Positions 10,202-19,619 of a stretch of 64,000 nucleotides of DNA are shown here, piece by piece (within the stretch, counting starts at the first letter, position 1; every line of letters starts with the position of its first letter). The stretch covers positions 45,014 through 109,013 of the forward strand of contig JAUNPS010000014.1 of assembly GCA_030536575.1 (NCBI GenBank). The letters run 5' to 3'. The notes below the pieces were generated by a model. It was not told the origin of the DNA and ran no database searches. It was given only the letters and a program-made list of their open reading frames with translations. The translations under genes were made by a program, and so were the position numbers. Source of the stretch: Eubacteriales bacterium. GTDB taxonomy: Bacteria > Bacillota > Clostridia > Lachnospirales > Lachnospiraceae.

Positions 10202-11403
10202 TTCCGGTACTGCATAGGCGTCATTCCAAATTTTTTCTTAAACACATTCTGAAAATAAGCCTGGCTGGAAAAGCAAAGATAGCTGCTGATCTCGCTTAAC
10301 GGCTTGTCCGTATAGGTGAGAAGGCTTTTCGCCTCTTCCAGCTTACAGCGCATGATAAAGCTGCTGATATCGAAGCCCAGCTCTTCTTTAAATTTTTTGG
10401 TAATGTACGAACGGCTTCGTCCGATAAAGGCCGCTACGTCATCCACCAGAAGCTGCTCATTCGGACGTTGGGAAATGTACTGCACGCATTGAAAAATTTC
10501 TTTTGACATTCCTTCGAGAGGCAGCTTCCGGTTTTTCACGCGTGTGGTAAAATCGAGAACCATCGTATAAGTCAGGGAATTCAGCGTATCCACATTCTGT
10601 GTGCTTTCGCATTCCCGGATATACAGATCACTGAGCTGATAAGCCTGCTCCGTATCAAGGCCGCCCTGGATGGCGGCTCTGGTAGCAAGCGTGGCCGTCA
10701 CAATAAACAGATTCCGGGTATGCTGGAGGACATTGCGGGAAAGCGTACCGGTTTTGATCGGGAATTCCGAGGGCTGCTGCTTTAAGACCTTTTGGAGGCG
10801 GGAAAGATCCCCGCGGGAGATGCAGTCGGTCAGGCTTTGCTCAAATTCCCAGGTATTATGGGATTCTCCGGTTTCCCTGCTGTCGTAAACGCGCAGGGAA
10901 TACTGTCTGGAAATTTCTTTCTGTACAGAAGCGTCCATTTGGGTGTTAAAATGGCTGCTGATTTCTATTTTTTCTCCATTTATACAGAGATGAATAAACG
11001 ATAACATACTTAAAAACTGATGAAAGGTAACGTGGGGACTGTTCAGGAGTACGTGCGTCATTTCCTCCGCGCTTTCCCCAATAAGCTGGCACTCCCTGAG
11101 AAAGCTGCGCAGCGTTTCCTCAGAGATGGGTGTACTGTATACAGGGCCAAGCACAACGAAATCCATTTTTGAGGGGGAATCGTTGATATTGACAAAACCA
11201 AAATAAGCATAGGAATCTGTAATAAAATAGTCCGGATTTTTATGGAACCTGATCTTCTCCTCCAGAGCGGTATTCTGCGTACTCATTTCTTTCAGCACGG
11301 AAGGGCAGGACCACTGGATGGCGTGCGGCCACTGGAAATACAGGATGGGAATGAAGGTGGAAGCATAAAACTGCTGGCAAAAATCAATGATGTTTGAAAT
11401 CAT
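10186..11403 (-). CDS. AraC-family transcriptional regulator
   Basis: 405 residues. The N-terminal about 280 residues are a variable sensor region; the last about 100 form the double HTH, with VDDVAAFIGRSRSYITKKFK (first helix pair) and FSSQAYFQNVFKKKFGMTP (second, typical AraC signature). ATG 11403 has GGAGG eight bases upstream. It is divergent from the GPH symporter at 11559, and two direct repeats in the shared gap are candidate binding half-sites. It probably activates the second rhamnoside module. Confidence 0.88.
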   Translation of the reverse strand: MISNIIDFCQQFYASTFIPILYFQWPHAIQWSCPSVLKEMSTQNTALEEKIRFHKNPDYFITDSYAYFGFVNINDSPSKMDFVVLGPVYSTPISEETLRSFLRECQLIGESAEEMTHVLLNSPHVTFHQFLSMLSFIHLCINGEKIEISSHFNTQMDASVQKEISRQYSLRVYDSRETGESHNTWEFEQSLTDCISRGDLSRLQKVLKQQPSEFPIKTGTLSRNVLQHTRNLFIVTATLATRAAIQGGLDTEQAYQLSDLYIRECESTQNVDTLNSLTYTMVLDFTTRVKNRKLPLEGMSKEIFQCVQYISQRPNEQLLVDDVAAFIGRSRSYITKKFKEELGFDISSFIMRCKLEEAKSLLTYTDKPLSEISSYLCFSSQAYFQNVFKKKFGMTPMQYRKKTAG

Positions 11404-11445
11404 ATGCGCATCCTCCGGAAAAATTATTTTTACTATAAGCCTGAT

Positions 11446-11474
11446 TTTACAATAAAAAGGACATATTTACAATA
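11446..11474. promoter_or_regulatory. Direct repeat TTTACAATA x2, candidate AraC half-sites
   Basis: TTTACAATA occurs at 11446-11454 and 11466-11474, exactly 20 bases apart, two helical turns, in the gap between the divergent araC-like and symporter genes. AraC proteins bind such same-face direct repeats. Function is inferred from spacing and position. Confidence 0.45.
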
Positions 11475-11558
11475 CATATCCGGCGTTTGGTGATATTTTA
11501 AACCCATCAAACAGTTCCGGGCAGGAAAGCCTGGGAGAAAGAAAAGGAGAAAGCCATT

Positions 11559-12998
11559 ATGAGGAAAAGAAACAAACATGCGCTCCGCCTTGACAGAGAC
11601 GGAATCCAAAAGGTCATGCGCACACGGGACTATTTCGCGGACTCACTTGGAATGTTCGCATTGAACGCGATCAGCGGGCTGGTCGGACAGCTCACCTATT
11701 TTTACACCGATAAAGTAGGCGTAGCGGCGGGCGCCGTGGGTACAATGTTCCTGATCTGCAAGATCGTGGACGCATTTACAGACATTATCATGGGGAACAT
11801 TGTCGATAATACGAAGCCGGGAAAAGAAAAATACCGCCCATGGCTGATAAAAGCCGGTATTCCCGCGGGTATCCTGCTGGCACTGATGTTTACCGTTCCG
11901 TCGGCAGGGCAGGGCGTGCAGATCGCATACGCGATGGTTACGAATATCCTTCTGACCGCGGTGCTTTATACGGCAATCTGCATTCCGTATAATTCGCTGA
12001 TCATCGTGCGGACAAACAGTCAGGAAGAGCGCGGCTTTATGGGAACCTGGAGGGCAGCCGCAGGGTATTTGTCCGGTATGGTGATTGCCATTGGCACGAT
12101 TCCGATTACCAATATGCTGGGAGGAACCCAGAACGCGTATATCAAGTTTGGCGTTATTTTTGGCGCTTTGATTATCCTTTGTATGCTGATCTGCTATAAG
12201 TTTTCAAGGGAAACAGCCGATGCAGCGGGAATGGAAAGTGCTGCAGTTCAGGATGAAGATGAAAATATGACCATGAAAGAGGCTCTTGGTTATCTGGTAA
12301 AGAATAAATACTGGATCATTATTCTGGTTGTAAACTTTATGGCGCAGGTATCCTACGGCCTGTCCAATTCTTCCGGTACATATTATGCAAAATGGATTTA
12401 TGGAAATGATAATTTAGTGGCGATTCTGGGCGCGGCCGGGCTGATTCCTACCATTTTGGGATTTGCGTTAATTGCGCCGATGGTGAAGAACCTTGGTACG
12501 GTAAAAACATTAAAAATGTCCTTTGCAATGGGGATGATCGCATGCGCGATCCGTCTTGTGAATCCGTATGATTTTATGCTGAACACAATCATGGGATGCA
12601 TTGTAACGTTTGCAAATATCCCAATGATGTGTCTGAGCGGCGTGCTGATGGCTATGACGGTGGATTATAACGAATACAAGTTCGGTAAGAAAATGGTTGG
12701 CCGTTCCGGCAGCGCGATCAGCTTTGGCTGTAAGGTGGGAAGCGGTATTGGCGCGGCCATGGTAAGCTGGTGCCTGGCGGCGGCAAATTACAGCTCAGAG
12801 GTGGAAACGGCAAGGGTAGCTGCCGGGGAAGCCGTGTCGCTGGCGACAAGACAGGCAATCTTTGCCTTTTCGATTTATGTGCCGCTGATCCTGTTTGTTG
12901 TGATGTTTGTAATGACCTGCCGGTTTGATCTGGAAAAGAAAATCGGTGAGATCAGAGGGGAATTGAACCGAAGAAACGCGGCGAAGCAGAAGGCGTGA
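11559..12998 (+). CDS. GPH-family sugar:cation symporter (MelB-like MFS)
   Basis: A 479-residue transporter with about 12 membrane segments. The GPH signature is visible near residues 65-95: KIVDAFTDIIMGNIVD, then KYRPW. An AAAAGGAG ribosome site precedes ATG 11559. The rhamnosidase ribosome site lies across its stop codon and translation restarts 11 bases later, so the pair form an operon. It parallels the symporter at 374 but is clearly diverged, suggesting a different rhamnose-containing substrate. Confidence 0.88.
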   Translation: MRKRNKHALRLDRDGIQKVMRTRDYFADSLGMFALNAISGLVGQLTYFYTDKVGVAAGAVGTMFLICKIVDAFTDIIMGNIVDNTKPGKEKYRPWLIKAGIPAGILLALMFTVPSAGQGVQIAYAMVTNILLTAVLYTAICIPYNSLIIVRTNSQEERGFMGTWRAAAGYLSGMVIAIGTIPITNMLGGTQNAYIKFGVIFGALIILCMLICYKFSRETADAAGMESAAVQDEDENMTMKEALGYLVKNKYWIIILVVNFMAQVSYGLSNSSGTYYAKWIYGNDNLVAILGAAGLIPTILGFALIAPMVKNLGTVKTLKMSFAMGMIACAIRLVNPYDFMLNTIMGCIVTFANIPMMCLSGVLMAMTVDYNEYKFGKKMVGRSGSAISFGCKVGSGIGAAMVSWCLAAANYSSEVETARVAAGEAVSLATRQAIFAFSIYVPLILFVVMFVMTCRFDLEKKIGEIRGELNRRNAAKQKA

Positions 12999-13009
12999 GG
13001 AAGGTAAGT

Positions 13010-15739
13010 ATGAAGATTTATGATTTTCGCATTGAGTATCAGAAGAACCCGCGCGGGCTTTCCGTGAGAAAGCCCCGGTTTTCCTGGAAAATGGAAGCGG
13101 CAGAGCGGGATACCGTCCAGAAATCTTACTGTCTTCAGGTGATAAAGGACGGGAAAACGGCATGGGACAGCGGGATTATTCCGTCGCACCAGTCGGTTCT
13201 TGTTCCTTACGGCGGGGAAGAATTGCAGGAGGAAACGGAGTACAGGGTAAAGCTGGTAGTGGAAGACAACCATGGGACGATCGCAGAGTGCCGTTCCTCG
13301 TTCTGCACGGGTATTTTTGACGGGAAAGAATTGAAAGCGGAAATGATTACCCACGATTTCCCGGAAGAGGAAACCGCGTGCCCCATTTTTTACCGCAGAT
13401 TCCGTATGGAAAAAAAGGCGGCAAAGGCGTACCTGTATGCAACGGCTCATGGCGTTTATGAGGCCGCGGTAAACGGATGGCGCGTCGAAAACGATTTTAT
13501 GGCGCCTGGTTGGACAAGCTACCGGAAACGTCTCCAGTATCAGTTCTATGACATTACAGATTTTTTGCGGGAAGAAAATGAAGTGGCCATTACGGTGGGG
13601 AATGGCTGGTATAAAGGCATCCTGGGCTTTGACTGTAAGCCGAACCGTTACGGCGACCGGGTGGCGGCGCTGGCGGAAATTCATATTCTTTATGAAGACG
13701 GCAGCCGGGATGTGGTCGCCACGGACGAGAGCTGGAAGGTGCGGACAGGGGAAATCCGTTACAGTGAAATCTACATGGGAGAAACCATCGATACGGATGA
13801 ACCGGAGATCCGGGAAGGAACGGTAACGGCCGTTCCCTTTGACAAAGGAATCCTGGAAGTGCAGGAGAGCGAGCCGGTGCGTATCACACAGCGCATCGAG
13901 CCGCAGAAGATTTTTACCGATCCGCAGGGGAGAAAGCTTGTAGACTTCGGGCAGAACCTGACCGGTCTTGTGGAAGTGAAGATAAAGGGAGTAAAAGGAC
14001 AGAAAATTGTGGTACGCCACGCGGAAACGCTGGATAAGGACGGCAATTTTTATCCGGACACGCTGCGGTCGGCAAAATCGACGGATACTTATATCTGTAA
14101 CGGAACGAAGCAGACCTTCCTTGCGCATTTCACTTTCCATGGCTTCCGTTATATTGCGGTAGAAGGAATTTCAGAGCTGAAACCGGAGATGTTTACCGCT
14201 TGTGTCATGCATTCCGACATGGAAAAAATCGGGGATTTCCATTGCTCTAACGAGAAGGTAAACCAGCTTCAGAGCAATATTTCCTGGGGACTGCGGGATA
14301 ACTTTTTTGATATCCCTACGGACTGCCCGCAGAGAGACGAGCGTCTCGGCTGGATGGGAGACGCGCAGGTATTTTCCTGGACGGCGGCGTTTAACCGGAA
14401 TACGGCCCGGTTCTTTTCGAAATGGATGCGGGATATTGCGGCGGATTCCTCCCTGGAAAAGGGCGTGCCCCATGTTGTCCCGGATATTATGGAAACGTAC
14501 AGTTCTTCCGCGTGGAGCGATGCGGCGGTTATTATCCCGTGGGTGGTCTATCAGAGCTACGGCGACGAACGGATTCTGGAGGAATCCTGGCAATGTATGC
14601 ATGAATGGGTGGACTATATCAAAAACCATACAAATGAAAACGGACTCTGGATGTCAGGCTATCAGTACGGCGACTGGCTTGCACTGGATAAGGAAGAGAC
14701 GGCGGACCGTACCGGAGCTACCGATAAATACCTGATCGCAAACGCATATTATCTTTATGTGACAGATTTGGTAAGACAGACCGCGGAGATCCTGGAAAAG
14801 CATCAGGAAGCGGAATACTATCAAAAATTGTATGAGTTGACGCTGCACTCCTTCCAGGAGGAATATTTTACGCCGCGGGGAAGAATTGTCAGCGAGACGC
14901 AGACCGGATGCGTGCTGGCGCTGTATTTCCATCTGGCAAAGGGAAAAGACCGGGATAAAATCCTGGAGACGCTGCTTACCAACATTGGAAACCATAAGAA
15001 CCATCTGACCACAGGGTTTGTGGGAACCCCGTATCTGTGCCATGCATTGTCGGAGAATGGGGCGCATGAGACGGCGGCAACGCTGTTTATGCGGGAAGAT
15101 TATCCTTCCTGGCTGTATGCGGTGAACCGAGGGGCAACGACGATCTGGGAACGCTGGAATTCGATCATGCCGGACGGTTCTTTTGAGGAATCGGGGATGA
15201 ACTCGCTGAATCATTATGCATATGGTTCAATCGGAGACTGGATGTACCGGAAAATTGCGGGAATTAACCAGATCGAACCGGGATATCACAGTTTTTCCAT
15301 ACGGCCGATGTTTGTAAAGGGCATTGAGGAAGCGGAAGGTTCGCTGGAATCTCCCTACGGGAAAATCGTATCCGCGTGGAGCTGCAAAAATAAAAAAATT
15401 CATATCAGGGTACAGGTGCCGCCAAATACGACCGCGGTGATCTACCTGCCGGAAAAAGCAGGCATTTTGGAAGTCGGTTCCGGGATTCATGAGTATGAAT
15501 ATGATACGGATACCTGTCTGAAAACAGAACGGTACAGCATGGACAGTAACCTGGGCGAGATCACGGAACAGCCGCTTGCGGTAGCGATGATCAACCAGTT
15601 TGCGCCTGGAATGCTGGACAATCCCATGATCGAGTATGCTTACGGCATGACGATTGCCGAGCTTCTCGGCACGGCGCCGGAAGGAAGGCCGCTGTTTGAA
15701 ATGGTAATTAAGGCTTTAAATGAACAGGAAGAGCAGTAA
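13010..15739 (+). CDS. Alpha-L-rhamnosidase, GH78, with extra C-terminal helical tail
   Basis: A 909-residue cytoplasmic GH78 enzyme. ATG 13010 follows GAGGAAGG; the in-frame GTG at 12995 has no ribosome site. The N-terminal beta domains contain GVYEAAVNGW and VDFGQNLTGLV. The catalytic domain has DCPQRDERLGW with D438 and E444 (intact RDER, unlike the enzyme at 1837), and GATTIWERW with E714 as likely base. After residue 830 an extra tail of about 75 residues includes DNPMIEYAYGMTIAELL, a small helical module I recall from the ends of other clostridial glycosidases. A hairpin follows the gene. Confidence 0.92.
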   Translation: MKIYDFRIEYQKNPRGLSVRKPRFSWKMEAAERDTVQKSYCLQVIKDGKTAWDSGIIPSHQSVLVPYGGEELQEETEYRVKLVVEDNHGTIAECRSSFCTGIFDGKELKAEMITHDFPEEETACPIFYRRFRMEKKAAKAYLYATAHGVYEAAVNGWRVENDFMAPGWTSYRKRLQYQFYDITDFLREENEVAITVGNGWYKGILGFDCKPNRYGDRVAALAEIHILYEDGSRDVVATDESWKVRTGEIRYSEIYMGETIDTDEPEIREGTVTAVPFDKGILEVQESEPVRITQRIEPQKIFTDPQGRKLVDFGQNLTGLVEVKIKGVKGQKIVVRHAETLDKDGNFYPDTLRSAKSTDTYICNGTKQTFLAHFTFHGFRYIAVEGISELKPEMFTACVMHSDMEKIGDFHCSNEKVNQLQSNISWGLRDNFFDIPTDCPQRDERLGWMGDAQVFSWTAAFNRNTARFFSKWMRDIAADSSLEKGVPHVVPDIMETYSSSAWSDAAVIIPWVVYQSYGDERILEESWQCMHEWVDYIKNHTNENGLWMSGYQYGDWLALDKEETADRTGATDKYLIANAYYLYVTDLVRQTAEILEKHQEAEYYQKLYELTLHSFQEEYFTPRGRIVSETQTGCVLALYFHLAKGKDRDKILETLLTNIGNHKNHLTTGFVGTPYLCHALSENGAHETAATLFMREDYPSWLYAVNRGATTIWERWNSIMPDGSFEESGMNSLNHYAYGSIGDWMYRKIAGINQIEPGYHSFSIRPMFVKGIEEAEGSLESPYGKIVSAWSCKNKKIHIRVQVPPNTTAVIYLPEKAGILEVGSGIHEYEYDTDTCLKTERYSMDSNLGEITEQPLAVAMINQFAPGMLDNPMIEYAYGMTIAELLGTAPEGRPLFEMVIKALNEQEEQ

Positions 15740-15744
15740 ATGCA

Positions 15745-15774
15745 AAAAGGGCGTCAGAAAAACTGGCGCCTTTT
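15745..15774 (+). terminator. Weak terminator or attenuator between GH78 and GH5
   Basis: AAAAGGGCGTCAG pairs with CTGGCGCCTTTT across an AAAAA loop (about 12 pairs, one bulge and one G-U). Only four Ts follow, so it may attenuate rather than end the operon transcript. Confidence 0.5.
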
Positions 15775-15802
15775 CGAAAAAAGACGAGTAGGAGGCAGAA
15801 GG

Positions 15803-17206
15803 ATGGAAAAACTGCGGGTAGAAGGGAAAAAATTTATAAATGAACCTGGCAGGGAAGTGCTGCTGCAGGGGATTAATTTTGTATGTAAGGAAAAGGAGCA
15901 GGGTTATCTGTTCCCGGAGCATAAAAAGCTGTTCGCCTGGTTTGCCGGATGCGGATTTAATCTGGTGAGGCTGGGGATTTTCTGGGATGCCGCAGAACCG
16001 AAGCCGGGAATTTATGACGAAGCGTATCTTGAAAAAATCCGCCGTGTGATCCAGGATGCGGAAAAGGAAAATCTGTATGTGATGGTGGATATGCATCAGG
16101 ATCTTTGGTCTGTGAAGTACGGGGACGGAGCGCCGGAATGGGCGACGATTACGGACGGCGGGGAACATCCGTCAGACTGTGCGATGTGGTTTGACGCCTA
16201 TTTGCGGAGCGAGGCGATTATCAACGCCGCGGAGCATTTCTGGAAGAACGATAAGGCGGAGGACGGCGTTGGCCTGATGGATCATTATGCCCTTATGTGG
16301 GAGCATATCGCAGAGAAGCTGTGCGGCTGCCGGAATGTGATCGGGTTTGAGCCGATGAATGAACCGTTTATGGGAAATCTTGCGCGGGTGACTTTTGGAA
16401 TCGCTTCTGCAAAGACGACAGAAAAGTATCCGGAATTCAATATGGCGACGATGCAGGGGATCACGCCGGAGAGTCAGGCATATATGAGCCGGATCATTGG
16501 CGAGGCGTTTATGGAGTTTGACCGGAATACGCTGATGCCGTTCTATCAGAAAATGAATGACGCGATCCGGAAGAAAACGGGCCTTGCGTTGATTACCGGC
16601 GGGAATATTTATTGCAGCGCCAATTTTCCAACCGGGATCGGCCGGGTGGCAGGAGCAGATGGGCAGCCGGAAAGTCAGCAGATTTATGCGCCCCATGGCT
16701 ATGATTCTGTGGTAGACAGCGACCGCTATGAGAATTTCAGTAAAGAAAATGTGGAAAATCTTTTTGCGGATAAGAAGGCGACGCAGGAACAACTGGGGAT
16801 GCCGGTGATCGTGGGGGAATGGGGAGCTTTTCCAAGCAAAGATTTTACCAAAACGCTGCTTGAGCATATGAATCAAATTCTGGAAAAGTATCTTTGGAGC
16901 TCCGCATATTGGCAGTATCTTCCGGGGATGGAGGAGGATTCCAATTATGACGCGCTGAAACGGGCGTATCCGGTAGAAACGGAAGGAAAATTAATTGCCT
17001 ATCATTATGACAGCGGGGAAAAGGAACTGGAAGTGACCTGGACAGGCACGCAGGTTCTGTGTTTTGTACCGTTTGAAAAGCCGCAGGCGGTCGGGGGAAA
17101 CGGAATAGAAGCTGAGATTGTACGGGAGGTGGAAAACGGAGTTTATGTGAAGCTGACTGCGGGAGACGCGAAAGAGAGAACTGTGCGGGTGAAAGAGGAG
17201 AAATAA
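15803..17206 (+). CDS. GH5-family glycoside hydrolase (endoglycosylceramidase-like)
   Basis: 467 residues, no signal peptide. It is a TIM-barrel retaining glycosidase: GFEPMNEPF gives acid/base E187, and PVIVGEWGAF gives nucleophile E339. The beta-strand motif NLVRLGIFWDAAEP and VMVDMHQDLW are typical of the GH5 branch that includes endoglycosylceramidases. A C-terminal beta domain follows residue 400. ATG 15803 is chosen because GTAGGAGG precedes it; an upstream in-frame ATG at 15740 lies before the intergenic hairpin. In this operon it may act on beta-glucosides or rutinosides rather than ceramides; that is inference. Confidence 0.82.
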   Translation: MEKLRVEGKKFINEPGREVLLQGINFVCKEKEQGYLFPEHKKLFAWFAGCGFNLVRLGIFWDAAEPKPGIYDEAYLEKIRRVIQDAEKENLYVMVDMHQDLWSVKYGDGAPEWATITDGGEHPSDCAMWFDAYLRSEAIINAAEHFWKNDKAEDGVGLMDHYALMWEHIAEKLCGCRNVIGFEPMNEPFMGNLARVTFGIASAKTTEKYPEFNMATMQGITPESQAYMSRIIGEAFMEFDRNTLMPFYQKMNDAIRKKTGLALITGGNIYCSANFPTGIGRVAGADGQPESQQIYAPHGYDSVVDSDRYENFSKENVENLFADKKATQEQLGMPVIVGEWGAFPSKDFTKTLLEHMNQILEKYLWSSAYWQYLPGMEEDSNYDALKRAYPVETEGKLIAYHYDSGEKELEVTWTGTQVLCFVPFEKPQAVGGNGIEAEIVREVENGVYVKLTAGDAKERTVRVKEEK

Positions 17207-17238
17207 AAAACGCAGAAGGGAAGAATGGAGGGGCGTTG

Positions 17239-18216
17239 ATGCAAAAAGAACAGTTTGCTTTGTGGAAAGAAGGAGAATATCATTATCGGATGGCTTTTGG
17301 GTTTGTGCCGAATCTGACAGCTTTGCTTCACGAAGAGAAAGAAAAAAGGCCGGCGGTGATTGTTGTTCCGGGCGGCGGATACCGTATCGTGTCGCCGAGT
17401 GAGGGGGAAATTGTGGCAAAGGCATTTTATGAGAAAGGCTATCAGGTATTTGTGTGTACGTATACGACAAACCTTCTGGGCCTCGCGCCGCTTAAAACCC
17501 AGCCGATGCAGGATCTGTCCCGTGCGGTGCGTATGATACGGAAAAATGCCGGGAAATTCCGTGTAAGGACAGACAGGGTCATTCTGTGCGGCTTTTCAGC
17601 GGGGGCCCATTTGTGCGGCAGCCTTTGCGTGCATTTTGAAGACATTGAAGACACGAATGCGGAATTTGCCGGTATTTCCAACCGCCCGGACGCGGCCGTT
17701 TTATCTTATCCGGTTATTACGGCCGGAAATTACGCGCACAGAGATTCTTTTACGGCGCTGCTGGGGGAAGACGCGTCGGAGGAAGAGCTGGATTATATGT
17801 CTCTGGAACGGCATGTGAAAAAGAATACGCCGCCCTGCTTTTTGTGGCAGACGGCTACCGATGAACTGGTTCCGGTGGAAAACAGCGGCCTGATGGCGAA
17901 GGCCCTGAAGGAACAGGGGATTCCTTTTGCCTGCCATGTGTTTTCCGGCGGGAAGCATGGCCTGTCGCTGGCAAACGAAGCGTGGGCGAACGGAGAATAC
18001 GGAATTGCGGATACGATGCAGCAGACGGCAAATCTTGTGCAGGCAGTGAAAGACGGCAGCTTTTTCCTGCCGGAGCCGGGCAGGCAGCAGGTATTGGATT
18101 CCTTTGATTATGATGAAGAAGCGGGAAAAGAGCTGCTGAAAGGGAATATTCCGAACAAGGAGGCGGCGGTGTGGCCTGCATTGGCGGATGTGTGGGTGAA
18201 TACGGTTCTGAAATGA
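17239..18216 (+). CDS. Alpha/beta-hydrolase, acetyl-esterase type
   Basis: 325 residues with the serine-esterase fold of carbohydrate acetyl/feruloyl esterases. Oxyanion loop VVPGGGYRIV lies near residue 40; nucleophile S120 is in CGFSAGAH; the acid is in TATDELVPVENS; the histidine is in GGKHGLSLA. No signal peptide, so it acts on imported acylated sugars. ATG 17239 has GGAGGGGC upstream, 32 bases after the GH5 stop, the same operon. A degraded copy of its last 34 bases is found at 19197-19230. Confidence 0.82.
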   Translation: MQKEQFALWKEGEYHYRMAFGFVPNLTALLHEEKEKRPAVIVVPGGGYRIVSPSEGEIVAKAFYEKGYQVFVCTYTTNLLGLAPLKTQPMQDLSRAVRMIRKNAGKFRVRTDRVILCGFSAGAHLCGSLCVHFEDIEDTNAEFAGISNRPDAAVLSYPVITAGNYAHRDSFTALLGEDASEEELDYMSLERHVKKNTPPCFLWQTATDELVPVENSGLMAKALKEQGIPFACHVFSGGKHGLSLANEAWANGEYGIADTMQQTANLVQAVKDGSFFLPEPGRQQVLDSFDYDEEAGKELLKGNIPNKEAAVWPALADVWVNTVLK

Positions 18217-18342
18217 TCATGTACGGGTGAAAGTTTACCGGAATTTTACAGGCCGATGATAGTATATTTTACAGAAACCGCGTTATGCTTTTCTATAGGA
18301 TAACAGAAAGCTGAATCATCATTTCGGCAGAAAGCAGGTTAA

Positions 18343-19116
18343 ATGGAAAGTTTAAGAAAGAAAAAGGGATTTATCTGTGATATGGATGGCGTCATCTATC
18401 ATGGAAATCAGGTACTGCCTGGTGTCAAAGAGTTTATTGAGTGGCTTTACAGGGAGGAAAAGCAGTTTTTGTTTCTGACAAATTCCAGCTATCGTTCTCC
18501 GAAAGAGCTGCAGAAGAAGCTGGAGCGTATGGGGCTGGAGGTCAGCGAGGAACACTTCTATACCAGTGCTCTCGCGACGGCAAAATTTTTACAGAGCCAG
18601 TCTCCGGGATGCACGGCTTATGTGATCGGAGAACATGGGCTGTACAATGCGTTGTATGATGTCGGCGTTACGATCAATGAAGTGGACCCGGAATATGTGG
18701 TGGTAGGGGAAACCGAACGTTACTGCTATGAGCATATTTTAAAGGCGATGACTTTTGTGAACCGGGGAGCAAAGCTGATCGCGACCAATACGGATCTGAC
18801 CGGGCCTGTGGAAGGCGGGATTGCTCCCGCATGCAGGGCGTTTGTAGCGCCCATCGAGGCAACCACCGGGAAGAAGGCGTACTATGTCGGGAAACCGAAT
18901 CCGTTGATGATGCGGACGGGATTAAAGATGCTTGGAACCCATTCGTCTGAAACGGCGATGATTGGCGACCGGATGGATACGGACATTGTCGCGGGAATTG
19001 AGACGGGCATGGACCCGATCCTGGTACTCAGCGGAGTGTCTTCGAGGGAAACGATCGAAGAATTTCCTTACAGGCCGAGGCTGGTTATTCAGGGCGTAGG
19101 AGAGATTCCGGAATGA
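18343..19116 (+). CDS. HAD-superfamily phosphatase, NagD-like (class IIA)
   Basis: 257 residues. Motif I is DMDGV with D13 and D15, followed by IYHGN; motif II is FLTNSSY near residue 45; GKPNPLMM and GDRMDTDI near 180-210 supply the lysine and the Mg-binding aspartates. NagD-type enzymes dephosphorylate sugar phosphates and nucleotides in the cytoplasm. It lies 126 bases after the esterase, so it may have its own promoter. Substrate is not predictable. Confidence 0.85.
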   Translation: MESLRKKKGFICDMDGVIYHGNQVLPGVKEFIEWLYREEKQFLFLTNSSYRSPKELQKKLERMGLEVSEEHFYTSALATAKFLQSQSPGCTAYVIGEHGLYNALYDVGVTINEVDPEYVVVGETERYCYEHILKAMTFVNRGAKLIATNTDLTGPVEGGIAPACRAFVAPIEATTGKKAYYVGKPNPLMMRTGLKMLGTHSSETAMIGDRMDTDIVAGIETGMDPILVLSGVSSRETIEEFPYRPRLVIQGVGEIPE

Positions 19117-19149
19117 TAAAACGTTTCTCTGATGCTCTCGCCGCGGGCG

Positions 19150-19193
19150 CGAACCGGGCCGCGCGGGACTGGAAAAATATGTGATCAGGATGA
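19150..19193 (-). pseudogene. Fragment of an rpiR-like regulator gene
   Basis: 44 bases match 32658-32702 inside the RpiR regulator gene at about 40 of 45 positions, with a one-base deletion that would shift the frame. Read on the minus strand it encodes the SIS-domain segment around ILIT-FS. It is a remnant; the rest of the gene is absent here. Confidence 0.6.
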
Positions 19194-19196
19194 AAC

Positions 19197-19230
19197 GGCG
19201 GATGTGTGAGTGAATACGGTTCAAAAATAG
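19197..19230 (+). pseudogene. Fragment of the esterase 3' end
   Basis: 34 bases match the last 34 bases of the esterase gene (18183-18216) at about 29 positions, ending in TAG instead of TGA. This is duplicated coding debris directly following the rpiR fragment, with no upstream esterase body. Confidence 0.6.
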
Positions 19231-19234
19231 AGAG

Positions 19235-19280
19235 CCCTGGCGCTTGGGGAGGTGGGAACCCTGAGCGCCGGGGATTTTTT
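19235..19280 (+). terminator. Rho-independent terminator
   Basis: CCCTGGCGCT pairs with AGCGCCGGGG over a 19-base loop and is followed by ATTTTTT. It lies after the esterase fragment and probably ended that lost gene; it now ends readthrough from the HAD gene. Confidence 0.7.
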
Positions 19281-19290
19281 GTTTTATAGG

Positions 19291-19480
19291 GTGCGCCCAG
19301 CTAAGGGATTGAAATTCGGTGGGTGAAAGCCCCACGGTGTAAGGTATAAGCCATACCGCACCAAGCGAGCCCTGGGTGGACAGCAGAGATGCTGCTCACT
19401 AAGCGTAGACAGCGAGATTACAGGGAACAACTGTAAAAGGAAGAGCCGTAAAAAAATACGGATTATCAGCATTGTCGGGA
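19291..19480 (+). mobile_element. Possible internally deleted group II intron remnant
   Basis: The stretch starts GTGCGCCCAG, the usual group II 5' boundary. It continues with GGGTGAAAGCCCC and CCAAGCGAGCCCTGG, arrangements recalled from domain I of bacterial group II introns. Near the other end GGAAGAGCCGTA with a TACGG partner resembles the start of domain V. No reverse-transcriptase reading frame remains. Recognition is from memory of the family, not a search. The right boundary is uncertain; homology to the nuclease-gene leader begins at about 19484. Confidence 0.45.
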
Positions 19481-19535
19481 GAAATGGATTGAGAAATTGG
19501 AAAAAGTAATAGTAGGATTTGCATATGATTTCTGC

Positions 19536-19541
19536 TATAAT
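19536..19541 (+). promoter_or_regulatory. -10 element (TATAAT) of AAA/PD-(D/E)XK gene, copy 2
   Basis: Perfect TATAAT, 78 bases before ATG 19620. The leader from about 19484 to the start codon is homologous to 8308-8443, so the duplicated unit included its promoter. Confidence 0.5.
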
Positions 19542-19619
19542 GAAGAAAACGGTTTACGAAGAGAGAAGAAAAGGCGAATGCGCTGACATAGAAAGCAGGA
19601 ATGAAAGGAGTGAGATGAA

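Noticed and set aside
15740-15802. Earlier start of the GH5 gene
   Set aside because: The 21 extra residues are encoded by the intergenic hairpin, and ATG 15803 has a strong ribosome site.
18243-18274. ATTTTACAG repeated 23 bases apart after the esterase gene as a regulator site
   Set aside because: The spacing is not a whole number of helical turns and no promoter with acceptable spacing could be placed.
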